NCBI RefSeq assembly: GCF_004769575.1
Contig: NZ_RQGA01000017.1
Span: forward strand, 104,198-168,197
Length of the DNA: 64,000 bases
Source of the DNA: Leptospira perdikensis
GTDB lineage: Bacteria; Spirochaetota; Leptospiria; Leptospirales; Leptospiraceae
Reading direction: 5' to 3'
A program made the translations under genes and the position numbers. Shown one piece after another: positions 53,912 through 62,343 of this stretch; positions within the stretch are counted from its first letter, which is position 1; every line of letters starts with the position of its first letter. The notes beneath the pieces are model-generated. The model had not been told where the DNA came from. It saw only the letters and a list, made by a program, of their open reading frames with translations, and did not search any database.

Positions 53912-56124
53912 TGGATTCTTGCCTCTCTCACATCAGGTCGAGTGCTCAACCTTCGAAGTGAATCTTTTTTTTCTATAACTTCATTTTTTAATCTTTCCCA
54001 AATCACTGACTCCGGATTTTCTCTCATCCTGGTTGCAATGATCGGTTCTACTTCTTTCCAATTTTCTTGGTTGATAAATAGTCGAACTCGAGCTAACTCT
54101 AGCTCGTTGGCTTGATCAGTTTGATTGTTTGATCTATAAAATCTTTCCAAGGAACTCATTGTAAGAAGTGCATGATTCCAATCTCCTAAGGATTCAAACA
54201 TTGGAATCAAAGAGTTCCATGCAAATTCTTGAAACTCGGAATCGGCACTAAGATCTTCAAGGATCGGAATGTATTCTGCTTCCGGAGTTGTGAATTTTAA
54301 ACTATTAAAAGCAATTCGCAGCAAATCTGGTTTGGGAGGTTCAAATTTTCTTGCAACGGCAATGGCATCTAATGCTAGTTTGTTTTGTCCAATGTTATGA
54401 TAAAATCTCGCATATTCGGCAAAGGATTCATAATATAGATGTTTGATCTCTAAAGCATCCTTTCGTAAGTCACCGGAAGAATATTTTAATATAGAATCTA
54501 ATGTCGCAACTACTTCCATGGTTGACGCATTATCCAGTTTCTCTGCAAAATATTTGAATTTCCAATCCGCAGGGAGAGCAGTCGAAAATCCAATTTTTGA
54601 TTCCAAATAACTCGGATAGTAAATGTCGAAATTCCAATAAGACTTTCTACTCAAAAGAGAAAGTGCGTTGATATGATGGAATTGGTTAGATTTGTTTCTA
54701 GTTGTAAGAATGAGAAATGGATGTTGTTCTTGGCTTAACCTTTCTATATACGATATGATTTGTGATTGGTTGGAGCTTAATCCTAAAACTACGGTTTTCC
54801 CTTTGATTTCAGAACGTTTAGGCAAAAAAGGATTGGATTCAAAAGGTAAAACAGATTTGTAAAAAATATAATCCTCTTCATTGAAGGCTATATTCGTAAT
54901 AGCAAAAGGAATCGGATCAAAGATTTCTTTTTTTGAAAATGGGGAGTTGGTTCTAATGGTCGGTGGTGAAAAGAAAAGTAATACGATAATGGTCGCCATA
55001 ACCAACATCAAAATTCTTGGCAATCTTACGATATGTTTTTGCATTAAGTATGGATACATTAATACTGGAACGAATAACAGCGCTGAGACGGTTCGGATTC
55101 CCATTGGTAGGTTCCAAAAGTATAACAAAAAAGAAAGGCCAAGATAAATACTAGTTTCTAACCCAATGAACATATATTCTTTATATGCTGTTTTATTTGG
55201 TTTAAAAAATCCCACAATCGAACCTGTGATGATACAAAGTGCAATGAAGAAAGAACTCCAATAGGTTTGGTAGATAAAAAAGAAAAATGCAAATAGAAGG
55301 GCAACCCTTCCAATCAAAAATACAGCTTTTGTTTCTTTTCTTAAACCTCCAAGTAGGGACAAAACTCTACCGAAAATCACAGAAAATGACACAGATAAGA
55401 TCAGTGGTATTTTAGGGCCGGGTTGGAAATATAAATGTAAAATACAATAGGAGATGAGCAGTGATAATGCAGATCGATAAAATGGTGCAAATAGCGGATG
55501 TTTGCCGATCTTGGAGCGGATTTTGTAAAATTTGCTAGAGTAGGGATTTCTTTGTACAAGACTATTAATCAAATACAAAGATAATAAGATGTAAAGAACT
55601 GCTAACAAAACCTTCATGGAGTAGTTTTGGTTGGGTTCAAATAAAGAATAAAAAGTAAAGGCCGTCACTCCGAGCGCAAAACTTAAAAAACGAAAATCAC
55701 GTAATGATCCCCCATAAATACCCACTGAAAATGCAGAGAGAATTCCACTTAATAAAACCAACTCAAAGGAAAAAATATAATCGATTAGAAACTCTGCAGA
55801 GTTAGCTCGGAGAAACCAAAAGATTTGGAGAATGGCTACTACAAGTATTGCAATTGCCAAACCAACAGGTAACGTTTGTTTGTATTTTCTGTAAATGAAC
55901 CCAACAGAAAATGAAACTACAAGAAGTATTTGTAAAACGGGATAGGCCGTATCCGTTCGGTCGATCAGCGCAAGTTCAGATCCGGCTACATAAAAGAATA
56001 GAGAAAGCACATAACCGATCGAAAGGCTAAGACTAAACTCGAGTGAGGGGAATAGGCCGGTTTCCCAGAAACGTTTCCATTGAGAATCCATAGAATTTGC
56101 TACCAAAGATGTTGGATAGGCCAC
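53908..56124 (-). CDS. Polytopic membrane protein with TPR-like C-terminal region
   Basis: A 738-residue protein with 13-16 membrane segments in the first 400 residues and a periplasmic-type C-terminus containing helix pairs (DLSADSEFQEFAWNSLIPMFESLG, ALLTMSSLERFYRSNNQTDQANELELA) that look like TPR repeats. It overlaps motA by 4 bases (ATGA) and is therefore translated with it. The start is GTG 56124, or ATG at 56091. No family is recognised; a role at the motor or in the envelope is only inferred from the coupling. Confidence 0.75.
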   Translation of the reverse strand: MAYPTSLVANSMDSQWKRFWETGLFPSLEFSLSLSIGYVLSLFFYVAGSELALIDRTDTAYPVLQILLVVSFSVGFIYRKYKQTLPVGLAIAILVVAILQIFWFLRANSAEFLIDYIFSFELVLLSGILSAFSVGIYGGSLRDFRFLSFALGVTAFTFYSLFEPNQNYSMKVLLAVLYILLSLYLINSLVQRNPYSSKFYKIRSKIGKHPLFAPFYRSALSLLISYCILHLYFQPGPKIPLILSVSFSVIFGRVLSLLGGLRKETKAVFLIGRVALLFAFFFFIYQTYWSSFFIALCIITGSIVGFFKPNKTAYKEYMFIGLETSIYLGLSFLLYFWNLPMGIRTVSALLFVPVLMYPYLMQKHIVRLPRILMLVMATIIVLLFFSPPTIRTNSPFSKKEIFDPIPFAITNIAFNEEDYIFYKSVLPFESNPFLPKRSEIKGKTVVLGLSSNQSQIISYIERLSQEQHPFLILTTRNKSNQFHHINALSLLSRKSYWNFDIYYPSYLESKIGFSTALPADWKFKYFAEKLDNASTMEVVATLDSILKYSSGDLRKDALEIKHLYYESFAEYARFYHNIGQNKLALDAIAVARKFEPPKPDLLRIAFNSLKFTTPEAEYIPILEDLSADSEFQEFAWNSLIPMFESLGDWNHALLTMSSLERFYRSNNQTDQANELELARVRLFINQENWKEVEPIIATRMRENPESVIWERLKNEVIEKKDSLRRLSTRPDVREARIQ

Positions 56125-56173
56125 ATTCGCAAACTAAAGAAAATCTAATTTTATTTGGCGGTGCACAAAATGT

Positions 56174-57754
56174 TTGACCAAAACGCCCCATGTGCCGATT
56201 TTGACTATAACTATGCTGACGTTTTTATCTATATCCTTTTTGGTTCTTTACGGCTTTGATATTTTGGTTCTCTTCTACTTCGGGTTACACACCTACCTTA
56301 TGGTGTTTCTGTATAGCAGATACAAACAAAATTGTGCGGAGGATGAAACCAAACTCCTTTCTTTAAAGGATAAAAACCTTCCTACGGTTACGGTTCAACT
56401 TCCTATTTTTAATGAATTTTATGTTGTAGATCGATTGATCGAATCCGCATGTAACCTCGAATATCCTGCAAAAAAACTCCAAATCCAAGTCCTTGATGAT
56501 TCTACTGATGAAACCATTGAAAAGGTCGCAACACTTGTAGCTCAGTACAAGAAAAAAGGAATTTGGATCGAACACGTTCACAGAACCAACCGTAAAGGCC
56601 ACAAAGCCGGTGCTCTTGATGAAGGGATGGCAAAAGCAAAAGGGGATTATATTGCGATCTTTGATGCTGACTTTACACCAGACTCCGATTTCCTCCTTCG
56701 CACTATGGGATATTTTGATGATGAATCCATAGGAATGGTTCAAACTCGTTGGGGCCATATCAACGAAACTTATAATATCTTAACCAAAGCACAAAGTTTT
56801 GGAATCGATGGTCATTTTATGATCGAACAGGTCGCAAGAAACGGGGCAAGCCTTTGGATGAACTTCAATGGAACTGCCGGGATCTGGAGACGTTCTTGTA
56901 TTGAAGATGCAGGTGGATGGGAACACGACACCCTCACGGAAGATTTTGATCTTTCTTACCGTGCTGAACTCAAAGGTTGGAAATTCCGTTATATCAAAGA
57001 TGTAGTTTGTAAGGCAGAAATCCCTGCGACAATGAACGCATACAAAGCACAACAATTTCGTTGGTGCAAAGGATCTATCCAAACTGCTGTGAAGCTAATC
57101 CCACGCATTTGGAAATCGAATGAATCTTGGAAAATCAAAGGCGAGGCGATCACTCACTTAATCAATTATTCTGTTCATCCTCTCATGATCATCAATATCC
57201 TTCTCACCGCTCCTCTCCTCCTTATGGAATTTTGGGCGGGATTTAAGATGGATGACCTCCCTATGGAAATTCTTTTTGGATCTGCAGCCGTTCTTTCCAT
57301 CGGATCGATGGGACCTGTTATTTTTTACGCATATTCTCAACGAGAAATCCACAAAGATTGGAAATCCAAACTGATTTACCTTCCTATCCTTGTGATGATC
57401 GGAACAGGCATTGCCGTGATGAACACTTACGCTTGGGTGGAAGCTGTTTTTGGCGTCCAATCAGGTTTCAAACGCACTCCAAAACTCCGCATTGAGAAAG
57501 AAGGAGATAGTTTGCAGGACAAAATCAAATATGTGGTTCCTGTTGATTACCGTGCTTTCCTTGAATTTTTTATGGGTGCCTATTGTGTATTTTGCATCTA
57601 CCTTTCCTTTATGGTCGGAAAACCATATATGATCGGGTTTATGGTTCTCTATTCTATCGGTTTTTTCTATGTCTCTTACCTTTCTGTAGCAGAGTCGTTC
57701 TGGAAATTCAAACCAGCGACCAAAGCAGAAAAGGAACTTCGTGCCGTCGCTTAG
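56174..57754 (+). CDS. GT2 family membrane glycosyltransferase
   Basis: A 526-residue glycosyltransferase like cellulose or hyaluronan synthases: N-terminal membrane segments, QLPIFNE, VLDDSTDET, DADFTPDSD, TEDFDLSYR and QQFRWCKGS motifs with all catalytic Asp residues, then four to six C-terminal membrane segments. It transfers a sugar from a nucleotide donor to a polysaccharide or lipid and exports it. No PilZ domain is visible. The start is a TTG at 56174; an ATG at 56213 would remove 13 residues. It heads a plus-strand run of genes that reaches the window end. Confidence 0.9.
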   Translation: MTKTPHVPILTITMLTFLSISFLVLYGFDILVLFYFGLHTYLMVFLYSRYKQNCAEDETKLLSLKDKNLPTVTVQLPIFNEFYVVDRLIESACNLEYPAKKLQIQVLDDSTDETIEKVATLVAQYKKKGIWIEHVHRTNRKGHKAGALDEGMAKAKGDYIAIFDADFTPDSDFLLRTMGYFDDESIGMVQTRWGHINETYNILTKAQSFGIDGHFMIEQVARNGASLWMNFNGTAGIWRRSCIEDAGGWEHDTLTEDFDLSYRAELKGWKFRYIKDVVCKAEIPATMNAYKAQQFRWCKGSIQTAVKLIPRIWKSNESWKIKGEAITHLINYSVHPLMIINILLTAPLLLMEFWAGFKMDDLPMEILFGSAAVLSIGSMGPVIFYAYSQREIHKDWKSKLIYLPILVMIGTGIAVMNTYAWVEAVFGVQSGFKRTPKLRIEKEGDSLQDKIKYVVPVDYRAFLEFFMGAYCVFCIYLSFMVGKPYMIGFMVLYSIGFFYVSYLSVAESFWKFKPATKAEKELRAVA

Positions 57755-57831
57755 GAAGAGCGATGGTACTTACTTGACGAAACCTTTCCTTCCAAAAAGC
57801 TGTAAATTCAACCTAGGTTCAGGGGTCATCC

Positions 57832-58110
57832 ATGAGTGAAAAAGTCTACTGCGCGAACTGTTTGCATTGTGTTGTCGTTCGCCAATACGAATCGGAGCAA
57901 GATAAATACATTCTTCGAGTCAAATGTAACAAGAAGAAATGGTCAAAACGTTCCGGTGAAGAAAAACTTTATAAATACTTTACTGTAGCTCGTCGTATGC
58001 AAACCAACTGCGAGTATTATGAAGAAATGGGCGAGATTCTACCTTATATCAAGAACTTGAAAAAAGAACTCCCAATCAAAGACGAAATCTACATGGTGAA
58101 AGCCGTCTAA
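57832..58110 (+). CDS. Small Cys-containing protein
   Basis: A 92-residue cytoplasmic protein with the pattern YCANCLHCVV (Cys7, 10, 13), Cys32 in VKCNKKKW and Cys60 in TNCEYY. The spacing suggests a small metal or Fe-S binding site. It lies directly in front of an RnfC-like Fe-S protein gene, 12 bases apart, which fits an assembly or electron-transfer role, but that is inferred. AGGGG precedes the ATG. Confidence 0.6.
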   Translation: MSEKVYCANCLHCVVVRQYESEQDKYILRVKCNKKKWSKRSGEEKLYKYFTVARRMQTNCEYYEEMGEILPYIKNLKKELPIKDEIYMVKAV

Positions 58111-58122
58111 ATTATTATCGGC

Positions 58123-59280
58123 GTGTTGTTCCCCAGGTTACCTCGCGCCTTCGCTCGCAAACTTCACAAAACTGAAAACAAAAAAGAACGGACGATTCAG
58201 GGTCAATTCCTGATCCCCGTTCCTGCGGGCAGCGTTCTCTCTGATTCCTATCCCACTCGAGTTACCCACGGTCAAGTTATGCTTGCACATAACGGGATGA
58301 AGGTGCTTGCTCCTGTCAATGGAGTTGCCAATTTAACTCCAGACCAAAAGTACTTCCAGATCAAACAAGATGGATCTTGGTCGACTACCTCCCCGTATCA
58401 TTTCAAAAAATATGATTTTGGAACTCTACTTGAGTCTTTTGATGAAGGTGCTTTGTATTCTTTGGATTTGATGGAAACTCCTCTAAAGGATTACTTTCAA
58501 AAATTTAACAAAGATTTGGCGTTCAAAATTGTTTTATCACCATTTTGTAGATACCAACATTTAAACTTTGAGGAAATGATCCTTCGGGATATGAAAGATG
58601 CGTATTTAGCATTTATTGAATTATTACAATTAGTATTTCCGAAAGCTGAAGTATCCAATTTTTTTGAAGTTCCCACTTTGAATTTTGAACATCCCGATGG
58701 AATTCCAGAATATTTTTTGCACAAACAATTCCATGAGTCTGTTGATAAAACTAGAAAATCTTTAATCCAAAATCATGTTTTGTTTTTAGGTGCTGAAACA
58801 ATCTTTCATATTTTACGAAAGTTATACTATAACGAACCTTTTACGAAAAGGCATCTTGCCGTTTTTCTGGTGGATCGTAAAGGAAGAATGGATGTAGAAC
58901 CTCGTCAGTTTTTTTTAACCAATGGTCAAGCTTTGGCCTTCATTCCTGCTAACCTAGACAAACGATATAAAATTGCTTCTTTTGAAACTGTATTTGAAGA
59001 AGTAAAACCTATGGATGTAGGTTCTCTTGGTTACTTTAATATTTACGAACACTACTCCATTACTTTATACGAAAAACTACCCGCTTCTAGAAAAGAATTC
59101 AGTTGTATCGATTGTATGGAATGTAACAACTATTGTCCTACTCATGCAAATCCCGTTCAATTGATTAAAGGGAAAACTGAAGAGTTTGAAAAGAACCTCT
59201 GTGTATCCTGCGGAATCTGTACTGTATATTGTCCTTCCGGAATTGATATTCGGAAACGAATTGAAGGAGTTGTGGTTTAA
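58123..59280 (+). CDS. RnfC/NqrA-like protein with two [4Fe-4S] motifs
   Basis: A 385-residue protein whose first 300 residues resemble RnfC/NqrA-type N-terminal barrel and SLBB-like folds (PVPAGSVLSDSYPTRVTHGQVML, then APVNGVANL). The C-terminus has two ferredoxin motifs, CIDCMECNNYCPTHANP and CVSCGICTVYCPSGIDI, with all eight Cys present. Electron entry into an Rnf/Nqr-like membrane complex is likely. Start is GTG at 58123; there is no clear ribosome binding site. No complete Rnf or Nqr operon is in the window. Confidence 0.75.
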   Translation: MLFPRLPRAFARKLHKTENKKERTIQGQFLIPVPAGSVLSDSYPTRVTHGQVMLAHNGMKVLAPVNGVANLTPDQKYFQIKQDGSWSTTSPYHFKKYDFGTLLESFDEGALYSLDLMETPLKDYFQKFNKDLAFKIVLSPFCRYQHLNFEEMILRDMKDAYLAFIELLQLVFPKAEVSNFFEVPTLNFEHPDGIPEYFLHKQFHESVDKTRKSLIQNHVLFLGAETIFHILRKLYYNEPFTKRHLAVFLVDRKGRMDVEPRQFFLTNGQALAFIPANLDKRYKIASFETVFEEVKPMDVGSLGYFNIYEHYSITLYEKLPASRKEFSCIDCMECNNYCPTHANPVQLIKGKTEEFEKNLCVSCGICTVYCPSGIDIRKRIEGVVV

Positions 59281-59293
59281 CTACCGTTACAAT

Positions 59294-60184
59294 ATGCTAA
59301 AAAACCTTTATATTCTATCTGAAAATAGTTGGGGGGTAAAATCCTCAGAGATATTTGCTGATTTCTTTTATTTTTTGACTTTAATCGGTTTTCTTGGATA
59401 CTCATTGGCGCATGTAGTACCAATTCCTGTTTTACCAATTGTTATCACTTCTATACTCACATTAATCTATTTTGGTTTTTCGATTCGGGCCAACCAATCA
59501 CCATATTGGTTAGGGTTATTGTCGCAATTAATCCTTGTTTTTCTTGTTTTACCAACCACTTGGTTACATCCTATTTTGTTACCGGTATCCTTTGTTTTTG
59601 CGATGGTGGTTCATTATTTTCTGGGCCAACAGTATTCTTTACGAGTTCCTATTTTTAGTTTGGTTTTCTTCTTTGTTTTGATTTGGGACACTGTGTTTTC
59701 TTTGTTGGGATATTCCTTCCGGACTCCTGTGGAACTCACTTCCTGGACTGGGATTTCTTTTGAGAATTCAATTCTTCCTTTGACACTCCCGTGGTTTAGC
59801 AATCTTCCTTGGAAGGGGACAGAGTATTTATCGTTTGCCGATAGTCTTGGTATTTATGTTCTTGTGGGTGTTGCTTGGGTATCGTTTCGAAGAACCGTTT
59901 TACTTGGATTTTTCCTGGGATGGCTTTTTTTGTTTTCCCTTTGGGGGATTGGTTCCGGCCAGTTAGGTTTTAATTGGATTCTTTCTTATTCTGCACTTGC
60001 TTTCTTTTTACACATGAGTCCAGGCCGGAATTTTTACGGATCGTATTATGTTTCCTTGCTCAGTTTTGCCATTTTACTTCCCATTGCCTTTTTTGTGGGT
60101 AAAATGGGGATAAGTGCGATTTTGGTCTTGGTTGTTTTTTTTCTTTTAGAAGGCATCTTAGTCAGGGTTTTTCTTGGAAAATAA
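59294..60184 (+). CDS. Polytopic membrane protein, possibly RnfD/NqrB-like
   Basis: A 296-residue protein with eight or nine membrane segments. The arrangement and the place right after an RnfC-like gene suggest a divergent RnfD/NqrB subunit, but the SGATxL flavin-binding motif is not seen, so this is weak. I use ATG 59294; the frame stays open upstream, overlapping the RnfC-like gene. The next gene, an EIIA-like protein, follows after 35 bases. Confidence 0.6.
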   Translation: MLKNLYILSENSWGVKSSEIFADFFYFLTLIGFLGYSLAHVVPIPVLPIVITSILTLIYFGFSIRANQSPYWLGLLSQLILVFLVLPTTWLHPILLPVSFVFAMVVHYFLGQQYSLRVPIFSLVFFFVLIWDTVFSLLGYSFRTPVELTSWTGISFENSILPLTLPWFSNLPWKGTEYLSFADSLGIYVLVGVAWVSFRRTVLLGFFLGWLFLFSLWGIGSGQLGFNWILSYSALAFFLHMSPGRNFYGSYYVSLLSFAILLPIAFFVGKMGISAILVLVVFFLLEGILVRVFLGK

Positions 60185-60219
60185 GTCGATCTTGAAAAGG
60201 TGGGAGTAAGTTATACCAT

Positions 60220-60681
60220 ATGAATCAACTTCTGGAGATTCTTGACCCTAAAAATATCATTTTCGATTTTAAAGCATCTACTAAAGAAGATGCCATTCGA
60301 AAAATGATCTCTCATATGGTCGCCACACAAACGTTAGATCCTAGTCATGAAGAGGAAACGGTTTCCTCTCTAATGAATCGGGAGAAGTCTATGTCTACTG
60401 GCATTGGAAGTGGAGTTGCCATTCCTCATTGTTCCGTTCATTATGTAAATGAGTTGAAATGTGCTATGGCAATTGCTCCTCAAGGTATCGACTTTGATGC
60501 ACTTGATCACGGTTTGGTTCAAATTTTTATCATGTTGATTGTTCCGAAGAACAAATTCCAGGATCATATCAAAACTTTGGCTTTAATTGCAAAAACACTC
60601 AACATTCCCGAAGAAAGAGAAAAACTCATCAAAGCCAAAAATTTCGAAGAAATTCAAAAGGCATTCCTTTCCAAAAGTTAA
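60220..60681 (+). CDS. PTS EIIA component, PtsN-like
   Basis: A 153-residue fructose/mannitol-type EIIA domain. The phosphorylated His70 lies in GVAIPHCSV, and the surrounding GIGSGVAIP is conserved. No EIIB or EIIC gene is near, so it is more likely the regulatory EIIA of a nitrogen-type phosphotransferase than a sugar importer. It is followed 4 bases later by a Dpp-type permease gene. Confidence 0.9.
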   Translation: MNQLLEILDPKNIIFDFKASTKEDAIRKMISHMVATQTLDPSHEEETVSSLMNREKSMSTGIGSGVAIPHCSVHYVNELKCAMAIAPQGIDFDALDHGLVQIFIMLIVPKNKFQDHIKTLALIAKTLNIPEEREKLIKAKNFEEIQKAFLSKS

Positions 60682-60685
60682 TCCA

Positions 60686-61564
60686 GTGAAGTCGGAAGTT
60701 TTCCGTTTTCTGTATTTTTTACTGCTGTTATCTTGTATCAGTAGTTTTGTTTCTGAATTCCACACAAAAGATAAATCCTATTTGTATGCTGATGCAGGGA
60801 TCACTACGATCCAAAATCAAGATAATGATTTTTTATCATCTTATTTTCAGTTTTGGAAATCATTGATTTTAGAATCGGGAGGTAAAACTGAAAATGGTGA
60901 GACTGTATATTCTCATATCGGCGCTCGTTTTCTTTCCACATTTCATTTAGCCATCTTTAGTATTCTTTTTGGGTCTCTTTTTGCTTTTGGACTTTCCCTT
61001 GCTGCTACATATTTTCGATCAGGATTGTTATACAATTTTGTATCTGTTAGTTCTAATTTAATTTTATCTACTCCTGTATTCATAGTCGCCATACTCTTGT
61101 TAATTATATTTTTTTATCGATTGGAATGGTTTCCTCCTGGCGGGTATGAATTGGGGAACACTTACTATGTAGTTTTACCTGGAATCGCTCTTGGTTCTCG
61201 TATTTATGCTCGTATGTCCTTGTATTTATTGCCAGAAATTCGTAAAGAAGCAGATTCGAAGTATGTACAGTTGTTACAAACAAGATCCTATCCTTGGGGT
61301 CATATTGTTGGAAAAGAAATTTTCTTAAAAGTCTTACCGATTGCCCTGATACTTTTGGTATTAGATTTTGGATCTTTATTATCAGGAGCTATGATTGTAG
61401 AGGAAATTTTCTTTTTCCCAGGAATTGGAAAGTCTTTATACTATTCGATTAAGTCTATGGATACGAAGTTACTAGCAACACTACTTATGTATTCGGGACT
61501 TTTGTTTTATGTTTTGAATCGTCTTGGATTCTATCTACAAAGATTCTTTTCCGGTGGTGTTTAA
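60686..61564 (+). CDS. ABC transporter permease, DppB/OppB-like
   Basis: A 292-residue inner-membrane permease of the oligopeptide/dipeptide family, with six membrane segments and the conserved cytoplasmic coupling loop (ARMSLYLLPEIRKEADSKYVQ), the EAA-like region GKEIFLKVLPIALI. The start is GTG at 60686, five bases after the EIIA stop. It is coupled to the DppC-like gene. No ATPase or solute-binding gene is visible in the window. Confidence 0.85.
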   Translation: MKSEVFRFLYFLLLLSCISSFVSEFHTKDKSYLYADAGITTIQNQDNDFLSSYFQFWKSLILESGGKTENGETVYSHIGARFLSTFHLAIFSILFGSLFAFGLSLAATYFRSGLLYNFVSVSSNLILSTPVFIVAILLLIIFFYRLEWFPPGGYELGNTYYVVLPGIALGSRIYARMSLYLLPEIRKEADSKYVQLLQTRSYPWGHIVGKEIFLKVLPIALILLVLDFGSLLSGAMIVEEIFFFPGIGKSLYYSIKSMDTKLLATLLMYSGLLFYVLNRLGFYLQRFFSGGV

Positions 61565-61566
61565 AG

Positions 61567-62343
61567 GTGGTATCTGTTTCTACCTTAATCAGGGTTTTCT
61601 TTTTTGGAATGGTTCTCGTTGGTGTGACTGTTTTGTCTGCACCGGTAAACGTAGACCTAACCAATAACAATTTACCAATCTTTTCTCCCGGATTTATGGC
61701 AGGTACGGACCGATTGGGTCGTGACAATTTTGCTTTATTTTGTTACGGATCTCTCTCCACGATCCTTCTTGTTGTTCCCGCTCGAATTTTGACTCTCTTT
61801 GTGTCCTTTGTTCTGTCCGCCCTTTCTCTTTTTTTTCCAAAAAGGTCGGAATGGGTTCTGTCAGGAATTGTTTCAGTGTCTCTCGCAATCCCTTCTTTAT
61901 TATTTGCCCTAGTTGTAATGAGTCTCTTACCCAACCATCCATTTGCGATTTTTGTTGCGATTCTTGTTGCGGATTGGGCATTGTCTTACGAAACCCTCAC
62001 GGCCAAGATTCGCGAAATTAAACAAAGCCCTTATCTTTCGGCATCTCTCTGCATGGGTGCCAAACCTTATCATCTCATTCTTTTGCATTATCTACCTGCT
62101 CTTCGGGATATGTTTGGTTTTTTATTTTTTTCCGGATTACCTGCAGTTGTGATGACAACAGCCTTGTTTTCTTATTTGGGAATACAGACATCGCTTGGTG
62201 ATACTGGGCCTGGGCTTGGAGAACAGATCTCATTTTCTAAAGATTATTTTGACAAGTCACCTGTTTCCGTTTTGCTTCCGATAGTTGCCATTTTATCTTT
62301 GGTGTATTCTTTGGGATCTAACCAAAAAAAGAATGAAACATAA
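61567..62343 (+). CDS. ABC transporter permease, DppC/OppC-like
   Basis: A 258-residue inner-membrane permease, second subunit. GTDRLGRDNFA near the start and the KQSPYLSASLCMGAKPYHLILLHYLPALRD coupling segment are typical of the DppC branch. Six membrane segments. It starts with GTG at 61567, two bases after the DppB-like stop, and its end overlaps the start of the PEGA-domain gene by 11 bases, so the three genes are translated together. The transported peptide or nickel-type substrate is unknown. Confidence 0.87.
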   Translation: MVSVSTLIRVFFFGMVLVGVTVLSAPVNVDLTNNNLPIFSPGFMAGTDRLGRDNFALFCYGSLSTILLVVPARILTLFVSFVLSALSLFFPKRSEWVLSGIVSVSLAIPSLLFALVVMSLLPNHPFAIFVAILVADWALSYETLTAKIREIKQSPYLSASLCMGAKPYHLILLHYLPALRDMFGFLFFSGLPAVVMTTALFSYLGIQTSLGDTGPGLGEQISFSKDYFDKSPVSVLLPIVAILSLVYSLGSNQKKNET

